This document shows, piece after piece, positions 26,316 to 34,577 of a stretch of DNA of 64,000 nt. The position numbers were made by a program, and so were the translations under genes. The stretch is from DASQZT01 sp963728965. Lineage in GTDB: Bacteria > Acidobacteriota > Terriglobia > Bryobacterales > Bryobacteraceae. Location: contig CAVSMH010000006.1 of NCBI GenBank assembly GCA_963728965.1, forward strand, positions 1,054,001 to 1,118,000, written 5' to 3'. Positions within the stretch are counted from its first letter, which is position 1; each line of letters begins with the position of its first letter. The notes beneath the pieces were generated by a model, which saw nothing but the letters and a program-made list of their open reading frames with translations, made no database searches and was not told where the DNA came from.

Positions 26316-27179
26316 TCAAAGAACCTTCGAATGCAGTAGAATTTTGCCGTTCAGCGAATCGAACGTGAGTTGCGGGCGGCCCTTTCCGGCGCGGCCCTCC
26401 ATCGATCGCCGGTGGGAACGGTAGACGAATTTGCCGTTCACGTTATCGTCCGCGACCCGGCCCGGAACGGTAGTCAGTTCCATGTCGGTGTAGATGCCGC
26501 CGTTCAGGGTATGGAAGTGCAGGTCGGCGTCCAGCCCGGGTTGAAAGTAAATATCTACGGCGCCGTTCAGCGTGCGGAACTCGGAATCCTGGCGGGGGTT
26601 GGCGGCGAAGGTAACTTTGACCGGCCCGTTCAAGGTGCGAACGCTTCCAGAGCCGGCGACCTCCTCCATGGTGATTCCGCCGTTCAACCCGTGAATGTCG
26701 TAGAGGCCGGTGGTGCGCTTGACCTGGATGTCGCCGTGATTGACCGTTTTCAGGATGAGCTCGGTGGCCGTGGGAACCTGAATTTCGTAGTCGAAATCGA
26801 CCGCATATCCGTAGTATTCGTCGCCGCGGTAATTCAGGCCGGCGCGCGTCCGAAAAGGCCCATCGACATACAGGCGCACCGAATTGCCCTGCTGTGACTG
26901 GTCGAGCGAGACCTCGCGTTTGGCTGCGGCCAGAGCCTCGTTGGATTCGGCGCGGACGTGCTTTTCGACCGAAATCTGCACGTCCTTGCCGTTGTAGCCG
27001 GTGACGTGGATGGAGCCGTTGATGTTGTCCACCAACAGCTTCGCGGGACCGGAACCGGCCGAAACATCGAAGCTGCGGCGGATCGTTTCGCGGTCTTCGA
27101 AGCGCCAGTCGCGATCACGGTGACGTTGCGCCGCAGCCACGGCGGGCAGGAGCGCGACCATAAAAAGCAGTCGTTTCAT
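26316..27179 (-). CDS. Secreted DUF4097-type beta-helix protein (first copy)
   Basis: 287 residues, signal peptide ending near AVAAA. Repeats such as NINGSIHVTGYNG, LNGGITMEEV, LNGPVKVTF and LNGAVDIYF show the DUF4097 fold. The ATG overlaps the anti-sigma stop (ATGA). It is a paralogue of the following gene, with LNG-type rather than HGD-type repeat cores. This pairing behind sigma and anti-sigma genes recurs in acidobacteria. Confidence 0.82.
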   Translation of the reverse strand: MKRLLFMVALLPAVAAAQRHRDRDWRFEDRETIRRSFDVSAGSGPAKLLVDNINGSIHVTGYNGKDVQISVEKHVRAESNEALAAAKREVSLDQSQQGNSVRLYVDGPFRTRAGLNYRGDEYYGYAVDFDYEIQVPTATELILKTVNHGDIQVKRTTGLYDIHGLNGGITMEEVAGSGSVRTLNGPVKVTFAANPRQDSEFRTLNGAVDIYFQPGLDADLHFHTLNGGIYTDMELTTVPGRVADDNVNGKFVYRSHRRSMEGRAGKGRPQLTFDSLNGKILLHSKVL

Positions 27180-28009
27180 CGGGTGACTCCCATCTTGGCC
27201 AAGCCGGACGCGGCACGCTGCTGCACGGCTTCGTCAATGGACCGGTCCGAGGTTAGTTTGCGCAAGGCGGGCACGGCATTGCGGGCGTTCACCTGCACCA
27301 GCAGGTCCACCAGGGCGATCTGCACCAGGGGCGAATCCTGCACCGGAATGGAATCCACAAGGGCGCGGCGGAGTCCCGGATCGGCGGTGAATTTGGAGAG
27401 CGCGTCCACCGCGGAGAGACGCACGTTCACGTTGGAATCGTGATTCACGGCGTGGAGCAGCGCCTGTTCGACCTGCTCGTCGGGCCGCGCCACCTGGTAA
27501 CTGTAGGTAACGCCGCGCAGCCGCGCGGTGGGCGACTGCTGCTGCATGAGTGAGAGCGCCACCATCTGCCGCAGATTGTCCACCTCGCCTTTGAGCTGGG
27601 CGATTTCGGGGATATGGGCCGGAGCTTGCGGGGCCCCAAGATAATGTCCGCCGAACACGCCGGCCACCGCCAGCGCGGCCGCCATCGCCACCTGCCAGGC
27701 GGGCTGCGCGGGCCAGAAACTGCTCCACCAACGTCGCGGCGGAATGGCCAGCGCCTGGCGCCGCTGCGCATCCTGAAATCCTTCTTCGTAGGCAGCGAGC
27801 GTCTCGCGGAAACGGGCACGCATGGCTTGGCTGGGCTCGGGTTCGGACATGGCTTCGAGACCTCTCCACACCACACCGAGCTCGGCGGCTTCGGCGCGGC
27901 ATGCCGAGCAGGTGTCCAGATGGTCGATGACTTTCTCGCGTGTGGCCGCGTCGAGGCGGCCGGCGAGTAACTCGGGCAACTTTTCGCGGGTGCGATCGCA
28001 GATCATCAT
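27176..28009 (-). CDS. Anti-sigma factor with zinc finger and HEAT repeats
   Basis: 277 residues; the ATG at 28009 overlaps the sigma-factor stop as ATGA. Residues 1-45 are a zf-HC2 anti-sigma domain with HLDTCSACR. One membrane segment follows near residue 130 (WQVAMAAALAVAGVFGGHYLG). The periplasmic part has HEAT-like helical repeats (NVRLSAVDALSKF, VQIALVDLLVQV). It should hold the ECF sigma factor inactive at the membrane and release it on an envelope signal sensed by the HEAT part. Confidence 0.85.
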   Translation of the reverse strand: MMICDRTREKLPELLAGRLDAATREKVIDHLDTCSACRAEAAELGVVWRGLEAMSEPEPSQAMRARFRETLAAYEEGFQDAQRRQALAIPPRRWWSSFWPAQPAWQVAMAAALAVAGVFGGHYLGAPQAPAHIPEIAQLKGEVDNLRQMVALSLMQQQSPTARLRGVTYSYQVARPDEQVEQALLHAVNHDSNVNVRLSAVDALSKFTADPGLRRALVDSIPVQDSPLVQIALVDLLVQVNARNAVPALRKLTSDRSIDEAVQQRAASGLAKMGVTR

Positions 28010-28551
28010 GCCCGTTCCCCTCTCAGGGCGAAGAACCGGTCGCCCAACTCGCGCAGCGCGCGGTAGACACGCACCTTGACCGTTCCGACCTCGCACTTGA
28101 GGACGGAGGCGATCTCTTCGTACTTGAGATCCAGGAACCGGCTCATGACGAGCACCTCCCGTTTTTCGCGCGGCAGGGCCGCCAGCGCGCGATGTAGCAG
28201 CGCAGCCTCCTGGCGACTCTGCGCCTCGCGGTCGGGCAGGGTGTCGGCGCTCGACAACTCGCCGGCGTCATCGGGCAGGGCCACTTCGCCCTTGCCTTTG
28301 CCCGCCTGGTCCAGATAGGCGTTGCGGCCAATCTGGTAGATCCATGCCCGGAAAGACGTTTCCGGCTGGTAGGTATGACGGTATTTCAAGATTCGGAAGA
28401 ACACTTCCTGCACCAGGTCTTCGGCCACCGCCCGGTTGGAGGCGAGGTGCATGAAATAACGAAACAAGCCCCGGTGGTGACGATCGAAGAGCACCTCGAG
28501 CTTGCCCACGTTGCCGGCCCGAACCTCCTGCATGATCAGCTCGTCCTCCAC
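28006..28551 (-). CDS. ECF RNA polymerase sigma factor
   Basis: 181 residues from a GTG at 28551, preceded by AGGAGG. Region 2 includes LFRYFMHLASNRAVAEDLVQ and FFRILKYRHTY; region 4 ends REVLVMSRFLDLKYEEIA with the helix-turn-helix VLKCEVGTVKVRVYRA. It is the first gene of sigma, anti-sigma, DUF4097, DUF4097, all overlapping or nearly so. ECF sigmas of this kind usually activate their own promoter, which would lie in the AT-richer bases just upstream (28560-28610). Confidence 0.92.
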   Translation of the reverse strand: MEDELIMQEVRAGNVGKLEVLFDRHHRGLFRYFMHLASNRAVAEDLVQEVFFRILKYRHTYQPETSFRAWIYQIGRNAYLDQAGKGKGEVALPDDAGELSSADTLPDREAQSRQEAALLHRALAALPREKREVLVMSRFLDLKYEEIASVLKCEVGTVKVRVYRALRELGDRFFALRGERA

Positions 28552-29099
28552 ATGCCTCCTGTTACGTAATGCAATACCGGTGAAATAGAAAAAGGTTACA
28601 ACCGGGGAGCCATTCGGCCAGGAATTCCTCGCAAGAGTTCCGGGCTTGCCCGGCTTCCTGAACCAGGTGCGGCGAACTGCCCGCGGCCGGAGCTTTGTCA
28701 GTTCCGGCTGCCGCACGCGGTGGCGGATTCTGGATCATCGTTTCGGAGCCAGCTGGGCTTCGCCTTCCAGGCGGGCTCCGTCACTGTGCCGGTAGTGCTT
28801 GCACACCCCATGGAACCTGAGAATCCGCCATAAAGGCTGCGCTCTCGATCTTTACATCGGCGGCGAAGGATGCCGCGAACTTCGAGTGGTCCAGAAAAAA
28901 GATTCCTATCCGAAAAGTGTAATTGAAGCTGAAGGTCCGTAGATGCATGGAATTGCGGGCGGACCATGGTTCGGCGAGCACCTCTGGCCGATCTCGTTGG
29001 CGTATTCTTCAAGCCCAACAACGAAAGGATCGGATTTAAGGTGCTCATCGAGACGTTCATCAGAAAGCAACTTGGGTTGAGAGCCCCAGCTTAGCTTAT
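28552..29099. other. Intergenic region with degraded sequence
   Basis: About 550 bases without an intact gene. The first 60 bases (GTTACGTAATGC... on the plus strand) are probably the sigma-operon promoter. Short open frames on the minus strand (28781-28981, 28698-29060) look like decayed coding sequence but were not recognised. A 27-base motif at 28901-28927 is nearly repeated at 58681-58706. Confidence 0.4.
28901..28927. repeat. Dispersed near-repeat, copy 1
   Basis: ATTCCTATCCGAAAAGTGTAA followed by TTGAA. It matches 58681-58706 except for three substitutions and one extra T. Both copies lie in gene-free sequence. Confidence 0.45.
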
Positions 29100-29229
29100 G
29101 CGTCGCAAAAAAATAACATCTATATCTACCAACCCCGGTGTGACGTTGGGCATGGACAGCGACGCCCGACTCGCCCAGTACTTTGCTGGCATGTGGCCGC
29201 ATCTGGACGAAGATGCCCGACGCCTGCTA
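29100..29229 (+). mobile_element. Remnant of the ISAzo13-like element (5' end only)
   Basis: About 130 bases matching the left end and first codons of the element at 7328. The degenerate inverted repeat (TCGCAAAAAAATAACAT) is followed by a diverged leader and then MGMDSDARLAQYFAGMWPHL-type coding sequence, compared with MGMDTDAQLAQYFAGMWPHL in the complete copy. It stops abruptly at the stop codon of the neighbouring isomerase gene. It differs from the complete copy at several positions, so it is an older or different insertion. Confidence 0.8.
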
Positions 29230-30282
29230 CGTGAGGGCCTCTTTGCAGAAGGCGAGGCACTTCTTGACCTCGGTCACGCGATCGGAGCCCTCCGGCACGC
29301 GGTACTCCAGCTCGATGTTGGCGGGGAATTTGTATTTGTCCTTCTTGAGGAGCTGCAACACAGCTTTGATCGGGGTGTCGCCCTCGCCCCACGGGGTGTT
29401 CGGGCCGTGGTCCTTTTTGCGATCCTTCAGGTGCAGGTTGGTGATGCGGGCGTGGTGCTCTTTGATGAAGGCCACCGCATCGTAGTTGCAGGAAGTGAAG
29501 TGGCCGATGTCCAGGTTCACGCCGTTGTACTTGCCGTAGGAAAGCGCTTTGGCGTAGCTCTCGAGCGAGCCGGTCTCATTGGGGTCGGCATCGTTGTCAT
29601 GCCCGTGGAAGCCGATCAACATCTTGTGTTTTTCGGCGACCGGTCCGAGGCGTTTGGCGACGGTGACCTGGGTGGAGGTGGAGATGGCTTTGGCGCCGAG
29701 CGCCTTGGCCATGACGAAGGCGAAATCCATCTCGTCGTCGGTGATGGCCTCGTTCATGTTGAAGCAGAGAATCGCGACGTCGATGCCGGCGTTGTTGACC
29801 TTCTTGCGGATGTCCTTGAACTTGTCCATGGAGACGGACTTGCGCCATTTGAGCATTTCCTGGGCGCGCGGCTGGGCGCGGGCGGCGGCGATCTGCTCTT
29901 CGGTCATGGGCGGGCGTGGCGGGCGCTGGCGCGGCGGGCCGCCGGCTGGCGCGCCGGAGCCGCGGCCGGGTCCACCCGGTGACCCTGCGGCGCGGGCTTC
30001 CCGACCCGGTGCGCCGGCGCCGCGGGCTTGTCCGGCGCGCGGTCCGAAGCTGGGCGCTCCGGCCGCGGCTTCGGCGGTGTTGGACATCAGTTCCATTTCA
30101 CCCAACCCAATATCCTGATAGGCCTTGGTGACCTGGTTCAGATCCATGCCGCCGAAGCTGTAGGTAATAGCCCCGATCTGAACACCGCCGAATTTTGAGT
30201 TGATCATGGTCCCGCCAAACGCCCGAACTGCCGGCAACGTGGCGAGCGCGATTTTCCCCACATCACGTCTGGTGTAAAGCAT
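29227..30282 (-). CDS. Sugar phosphate isomerase/epimerase-like TIM-barrel protein
   Basis: 351 residues. Near the start is a twin-arginine-like stretch (YTRRDVGKIALATLP), so it may be exported folded. TIM-barrel (xylose isomerase-like, AP-endonuclease family 2) motifs include GAITYSFGG, MLIGFHGHDND, VNLDIGHFTSC, ITNLHLKDRKKDHG and ANIELEY, with His/Glu/Asp metal ligands. Residues 72-125 are an inserted low-complexity segment made almost only of Gly, Ala, Pro and Arg. Such exported isomerase-like proteins are common in acidobacteria and planctomycetes. The 3' end abuts the IS remnant. Confidence 0.85.
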   Translation of the reverse strand: MLYTRRDVGKIALATLPAVRAFGGTMINSKFGGVQIGAITYSFGGMDLNQVTKAYQDIGLGEMELMSNTAEAAAGAPSFGPRAGQARGAGAPGREARAAGSPGGPGRGSGAPAGGPPRQRPPRPPMTEEQIAAARAQPRAQEMLKWRKSVSMDKFKDIRKKVNNAGIDVAILCFNMNEAITDDEMDFAFVMAKALGAKAISTSTQVTVAKRLGPVAEKHKMLIGFHGHDNDADPNETGSLESYAKALSYGKYNGVNLDIGHFTSCNYDAVAFIKEHHARITNLHLKDRKKDHGPNTPWGEGDTPIKAVLQLLKKDKYKFPANIELEYRVPEGSDRVTEVKKCLAFCKEALT

Positions 30283-30505
30283 TGTCCACCTTTCCGCGGC
30301 CCCGCACTGAGGTGCGTGCCGCCGTCGCGGCGGCCGCTACGCGCCGGCCGCACGCTTGCGCGTTCGAAAGTACAACTTCCGCTCCCAGCCTTTGCCAAGG
30401 GCGGGGAGAACGGCGATGATAGCGCAAAGCGCAATTTGAGGGTGAGCGCAGTCGCAAAAAGCCGCCGGCGGACGTCTGTATAGGTAGGGAGGGAAGCGCT
30501 CAATT

Positions 30506-31357
30506 ATGCATCAGCGGTCATATCTCGGCCTATTTCTGGCAGCGACGGTGACGGCCGTGATCGTGGCGCCGGCGCAGACCATGCGGCAGCGTGTCGAACC
30601 ATACCTTCGGCGAGCGCTGGCGGAAGGCAACACATTCGTCAGCGTGTCGGCCGCCAGCGGTACGCCTGACATGGCGCCGGGATCGCTGGCATCGCTCTAC
30701 GGCAGCGGTCTGGCGTCGCAGACCGCTGCCGGAGTGGCGCCGTATCCGACCAATCTGGGCGGTGTCAGCCTGCAAATCACGGACAGCAGTGGCAGTACGC
30801 GACCGGCGCAACTGAATTACGTTTCTCCCGAACAGATCAACTACCTGGTGCCCGGGCAGACCGCCGCAGGCCGGGCAACCCTCCACCTTATCGACAACGC
30901 TACGGGAAACGCGCAGGACGGTGCGATGCAGGTACAGGCCGCGGCCCCTGCGCTGTTCACCGCGAATGCCAACGGCAAGGGAGTGGTGGCGGCCACGGCG
31001 CTGCGCATGTCGATTCCTCCATTCGGGGAGTCTCCCGTGACGGTGTTCCAATGCGGCGCACAACCCTTAAGCTGTGTGAGCGTCGCGATCGATCCGGGGA
31101 TTGATCGACCTGTCGAGGTGACGCTGTACGCCACAGGGCTTCGGAAGCAGTCGAGCGATTCGGCTCTGACTCTCTCCATCGGAGGCATGCAGGTGCCGAT
31201 CAAGGGCGTGGCATCGGCGGATGACGCGAGTGCGACGGCAGGCGTCGATACGGTCACGTTCCCGGTGCTGCTGACCCTGCGAGGGTCGGGCGAGGTGGAT
31301 GTGATGTTGACCGAGGACGGAGTGGAGTCCAATCACGGGCGGATCAACATCCAGTAG
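30506..31357 (+). CDS. Secreted TIGR03437-domain protein
   Basis: 283 residues with signal peptide (to about APAQ). Most of the protein matches the 'Solibacter uncharacterised C-terminal domain': MAPGSLASLYGSGLASQ, LQITDSSGS, LNYVSPEQINYLVPG, VEVTLYATGLRK. Usually this domain is the C-terminal tail of a large exported protein, as in 42513; here it is nearly the whole protein. It is probably a cell-surface or secreted beta-sandwich. Function unknown. Confidence 0.85.
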   Translation: MHQRSYLGLFLAATVTAVIVAPAQTMRQRVEPYLRRALAEGNTFVSVSAASGTPDMAPGSLASLYGSGLASQTAAGVAPYPTNLGGVSLQITDSSGSTRPAQLNYVSPEQINYLVPGQTAAGRATLHLIDNATGNAQDGAMQVQAAAPALFTANANGKGVVAATALRMSIPPFGESPVTVFQCGAQPLSCVSVAIDPGIDRPVEVTLYATGLRKQSSDSALTLSIGGMQVPIKGVASADDASATAGVDTVTFPVLLTLRGSGEVDVMLTEDGVESNHGRINIQ

Positions 31358-31365
31358 GGCGGCCT

Positions 31366-32112
31366 TCAGCCTTCCCGCAGGAAACGAGCGGCGGTTTTCA
31401 GGAATTCGGGCCAGCGTTCTCCATCACGGGGACGTGGCCGCCGTTGGGGATGATCCACAGAGCGGATTGAGGAATGGCGCGCGCCATCTCGATGGAGAGT
31501 TCCACCGAATACAGCGGGTCGCGGTCGCCCTGCACGATGAGCGTGGCCTGGATTCTGGAAAGCAGGGGCGGCGTGGAATTCAGATCGCCGTAGCTGTCGG
31601 CGAAGGCGCGCGTGCTGGCCATCAGGGCCTGGATTTGCCGGTCGCCGCCCGGGTGGCGCCGCCGCAGGAGTTCCCACATATCGTCGGACAGGGGTATCGG
31701 AATCGCGGCGCATGATAGGGCGGCCTGCGCGGGGAAGTAGGGGGTCGCGCTCACCAACACCATGGTGCTGATGCACTCGGGGAATCGGGTGCCAGGTGCA
31801 CGGGATGTTGCCTCCGCCGCTCACTCCGCTTCCTTTGCAGGTGCCCAGCGCCAGCGAATCCATCAGCGCGAGCACGTCGGCCGCTGCTCCATCGTGGCGG
31901 AAGGGCTGGGCACGGGGGCTCGAGCGGCCGTGGCCACGGAGATCGGGGATGATCAGTTGAAACTCAGGGCTCCATTCGGGGACCATCGGCGCCCAGTCCT
32001 GGCTGTAGCCGGAGAAGCCGTGCAGTAGGAGCAACGGCTCGCCGGAGCCATGGACCTCGAAGTAGAGTCGGAGTCCGTTGAGGGTTTCGCTTCTCCCCGG
32101 CGCGGGTGTCAT
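31366..32112 (-). pseudogene. Alpha/beta hydrolase, frameshifted
   Basis: The start overlaps the thiolase stop (ATGA). The first frame gives an alpha/beta hydrolase N-terminus (LLLLHGFSGYSQDW, LIIPDLRGHGRSS) and the nucleophile region GVSGGG, then breaks near 31785-31803. A second frame resumes at ECISTMVLVSATPYF and continues to WIIPNGGHVPVMENAG. It breaks again near 31408-31412, where the first frame supplies the normal ending EFLKTAARFLREG. All breaks are single-base changes in or beside G/C runs. Either a recent pseudogene or sequencing errors. The nucleophile position reads Ser in VSGGG. Confidence 0.7.
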
Positions 32113-33314
32113 GCCTTGGCCCGCAGCACGGTGCAGACGCTGGCGCAAACCGGGCCGCCGATATTAAAGGTGGCAGCAAGGCGCGGCTCGCGGACCTGGA
32201 CTTCGGCGGGGGCCTTGCCCTGCAACTGTAGAGCCGACCAGCCGATCATGGCGATGCCGGTGGCGCCGATGGGGTGGCCCTTGGCGATCAGGCCGCCCGA
32301 GGTGTTGATGCCGCACTCGCCATCGGGCCGCGCTTTGCCTTCGACCCAGTAGCGCGCGCCGCTCCCGGCGGGGGCTTTGCCGATGACTTCGGTGCCGATG
32401 GCGCCCATGACGCTGAAGCAGTCGTGCACCTCGGCCACGTTGACATCGCGCGAGTCGGCGCCAGCCATGCCATATGCCGTGTTCATGGCGCGGTAGGCAC
32501 CGGCGGGACGCAGCACGTCGCGGCCGCCTTTTTGCAGCGGGTCGGTGGCCTGGCCCCAACCAGCGATTTCCACGTGCCCGGTCCGCGGCAGGCCCAGCTT
32601 GCCGAGGCCATCTTCGGTGGCCAGGATCAGGGCAGCGAAACCGTCGGTGATCTGCGAGCAGTCGTACGTTTTCAGGGGCAAACCCTCGACCACATATCGG
32701 TTGGGACCTTCGATGCGCAGTACCTGATCGAGCGTGACGCGCACCGTATTCATCTGCGCGCAAGGATTGAAACGGGCGTTGCCGTACTCTTGCACGGGAA
32801 CGGTGGCAAGATCAGCCTCGGTCACGCCGTATTCCCACATATAGTCTCGCATGATTTCGGCGAACAGGTGCGGGAAGACGAAGAGCTTACCTTCGCGTTC
32901 GCCGGGGTGCGAGAAGTAGCCAAGCACCTTACCGATGAGCCTGCCGTCCATCCGGCCTTCCGCGTCGCGCATTTTTTCAAAGCCGATGGCGATGCCAGTA
33001 TCTCCCATTCCAAGTTGCAGTTTCTGGATCACGGAGAGCACGGCCTGCCCCCCCGAAGCGCACGCGTTCTCCACGGCTTCGATGGGCTTGCCTTCGAGAC
33101 CGGGCGTCATGGCGACGAGTCCTGCGAGGAGGCCCTGTTCGTTCAGCGTGAAGTTGCAGGCCGCGCCGATGCTGGCCACATCCAGGGCGGAGGCCGGGAC
33201 GTTGATCTCGCGGCAGGTGCCGCCGATGGCGCTGGCGATCATTTCCGGCACGGTCATGCCCATGAGCTTGCCGAACCTGGACTGGTGGAACGCGGCAATA
33301 TAGATGCGCTTCAT
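32109..33314 (-). CDS. Thiolase-family protein (acetyl-CoA acyltransferase/SCP2-like)
   Basis: 401 residues. The acyl-accepting cysteine is Cys85 in ENACASGGQAV; the C-terminal signatures are VAEVHDCFSVM (HDCF), GGLIAKGHPIGATG and a terminal GGPVCASVCTVL. These residues place it among SCP2/degradative-type thiolases that split or form 3-ketoacyl-CoA. Neighbours on the same strand are an SDR (upstream) and a hydrolase (downstream, overlapping), suggesting a small lipid or polyketide-like degradation or synthesis group. Confidence 0.88.
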   Translation of the reverse strand: MKRIYIAAFHQSRFGKLMGMTVPEMIASAIGGTCREINVPASALDVASIGAACNFTLNEQGLLAGLVAMTPGLEGKPIEAVENACASGGQAVLSVIQKLQLGMGDTGIAIGFEKMRDAEGRMDGRLIGKVLGYFSHPGEREGKLFVFPHLFAEIMRDYMWEYGVTEADLATVPVQEYGNARFNPCAQMNTVRVTLDQVLRIEGPNRYVVEGLPLKTYDCSQITDGFAALILATEDGLGKLGLPRTGHVEIAGWGQATDPLQKGGRDVLRPAGAYRAMNTAYGMAGADSRDVNVAEVHDCFSVMGAIGTEVIGKAPAGSGARYWVEGKARPDGECGINTSGGLIAKGHPIGATGIAMIGWSALQLQGKAPAEVQVREPRLAATFNIGGPVCASVCTVLRAKA

Positions 33315-33541
33315 ACTCTTATTTTCTCAAGTCCGGCGGGCGGGAGGACTCGCGCCGCTAAGTTACCCGCCCCGGCGCCGTGCGCCGTCAGTTATCTCTG
33401 ATTGCACCCACCGAAGCGTTCCTTGGGGGGAGGGCCACGTCCGCTTGCCCGCATTCGCCGTCCGCCTGCCCGCTTCAGGGCCATCCTGGCCGGCAGGTGA
33501 ATCGTATCCTGGAGAAGCATGATTTGGCGTGGCGCGCGAAG

Positions 33542-34294
33542 TTACGTGCCCGTAACCACGCCGCCGTCCACGCTGATCACCGCACCGGTGACGAACGAGG
33601 CGGCATCGGACGCCAGCCAGAGGTAGGCATCGGCAATGTCTTCGGGGCGCCCCATGCGGCCGAGCGGCGTGTGACTCACCATGCCTTGCAGGATCTTCTC
33701 GGGCATCGTTTTGACCATGTCGGTGGCGATGAAACCAGGAGCAACGGCGTTGACCCGGATGTTGAATCTTCCCAGTTCGCGGGCCCAGACGCGGGTCATG
33801 CCAATGACGCCGGACTTGGTGGCGACATAGTTCGTCTGCCCGAAATTCCCGTATAGACCGACCACACTGGAAGCGTTCAGCACCACGCCTCCGCCGCCGC
33901 GGATCATGTGAGGAACGACGGCCCGCGTGCAAACGAAAACGCCGCGGAGGTTGACTCCGATCACGGAGTCGAACTGCTCGTCGCTCATGATCCCGGCAAC
34001 GACGCCATCCCTGGTTTTGACAAGCTGGCCATCGCGCAGGATGCCGGCATTATTGACGAGGACGTGGATGTGGCCCCACTGCTGGACTACGGAGGCCAGC
34101 GCGGCGTCCACCGATGCCGAATCGGCTACATCGACTTTGTGGAACGAGCCGTTGGGTTCGGCCTGGCCGTCTTTGACGTCCCACGAAGCGACGCGGCAGC
34201 CCTCGCGCGCAAAGCGGCGCGCAGTGGCGTAGCCGATTCCCGCGGCAGCACCGGTCACCACCACAACTTTTTCCTGCAATCCGGTCTCGATCAA
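33542..34294 (-). CDS. Short-chain dehydrogenase, 3-ketoacyl-ACP/acetoacetyl-CoA reductase-like
   Basis: 250 residues from a TTG at 34294 with GGAGG six bases before it (a GTG at 34324 is in frame but lacks a site). Cofactor motif VVVTGAAAGIGYATA, VLVNNAGILRDGQL, catalytic Ser in NASSVVG and Tyr/Lys in NYVATKSG; it ends VTGAVISVDGG. It is FabG-like and precedes the thiolase on the same strand by about 230 bases, consistent with reduction and cleavage of 3-ketoacyl thioesters. Confidence 0.87.
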   Translation of the reverse strand: MIETGLQEKVVVVTGAAAGIGYATARRFAREGCRVASWDVKDGQAEPNGSFHKVDVADSASVDAALASVVQQWGHIHVLVNNAGILRDGQLVKTRDGVVAGIMSDEQFDSVIGVNLRGVFVCTRAVVPHMIRGGGGVVLNASSVVGLYGNFGQTNYVATKSGVIGMTRVWARELGRFNIRVNAVAPGFIATDMVKTMPEKILQGMVSHTPLGRMGRPEDIADAYLWLASDAASFVTGAVISVDGGVVTGT

Positions 34295-34577
34295 ACGGAA
34301 CCTCCGGTCCCAGCGGCGTTTCACAATTCCGCTGGAACTCCATCTTCACCTTGCCGGAGAGGGGAAGCAAGCGTCAGTTGCGGCCGGAATGTCCCGGCTC
34401 CGCTCAATCACGAAGGTCCGGTCCACCGGCGCGGGAGGGCGGGGTCCGGAGCCACACCAGAGTTAGCCAGGCGTCCGGCGCGGAAACAAGACTCACCAGG
34501 GCACACGGAGTCCCGGCGGTACTCCTGGTACGGACGGGTGGCACGGGTTGAGAGTGCCGGCCTGCTATCATAGAGCA

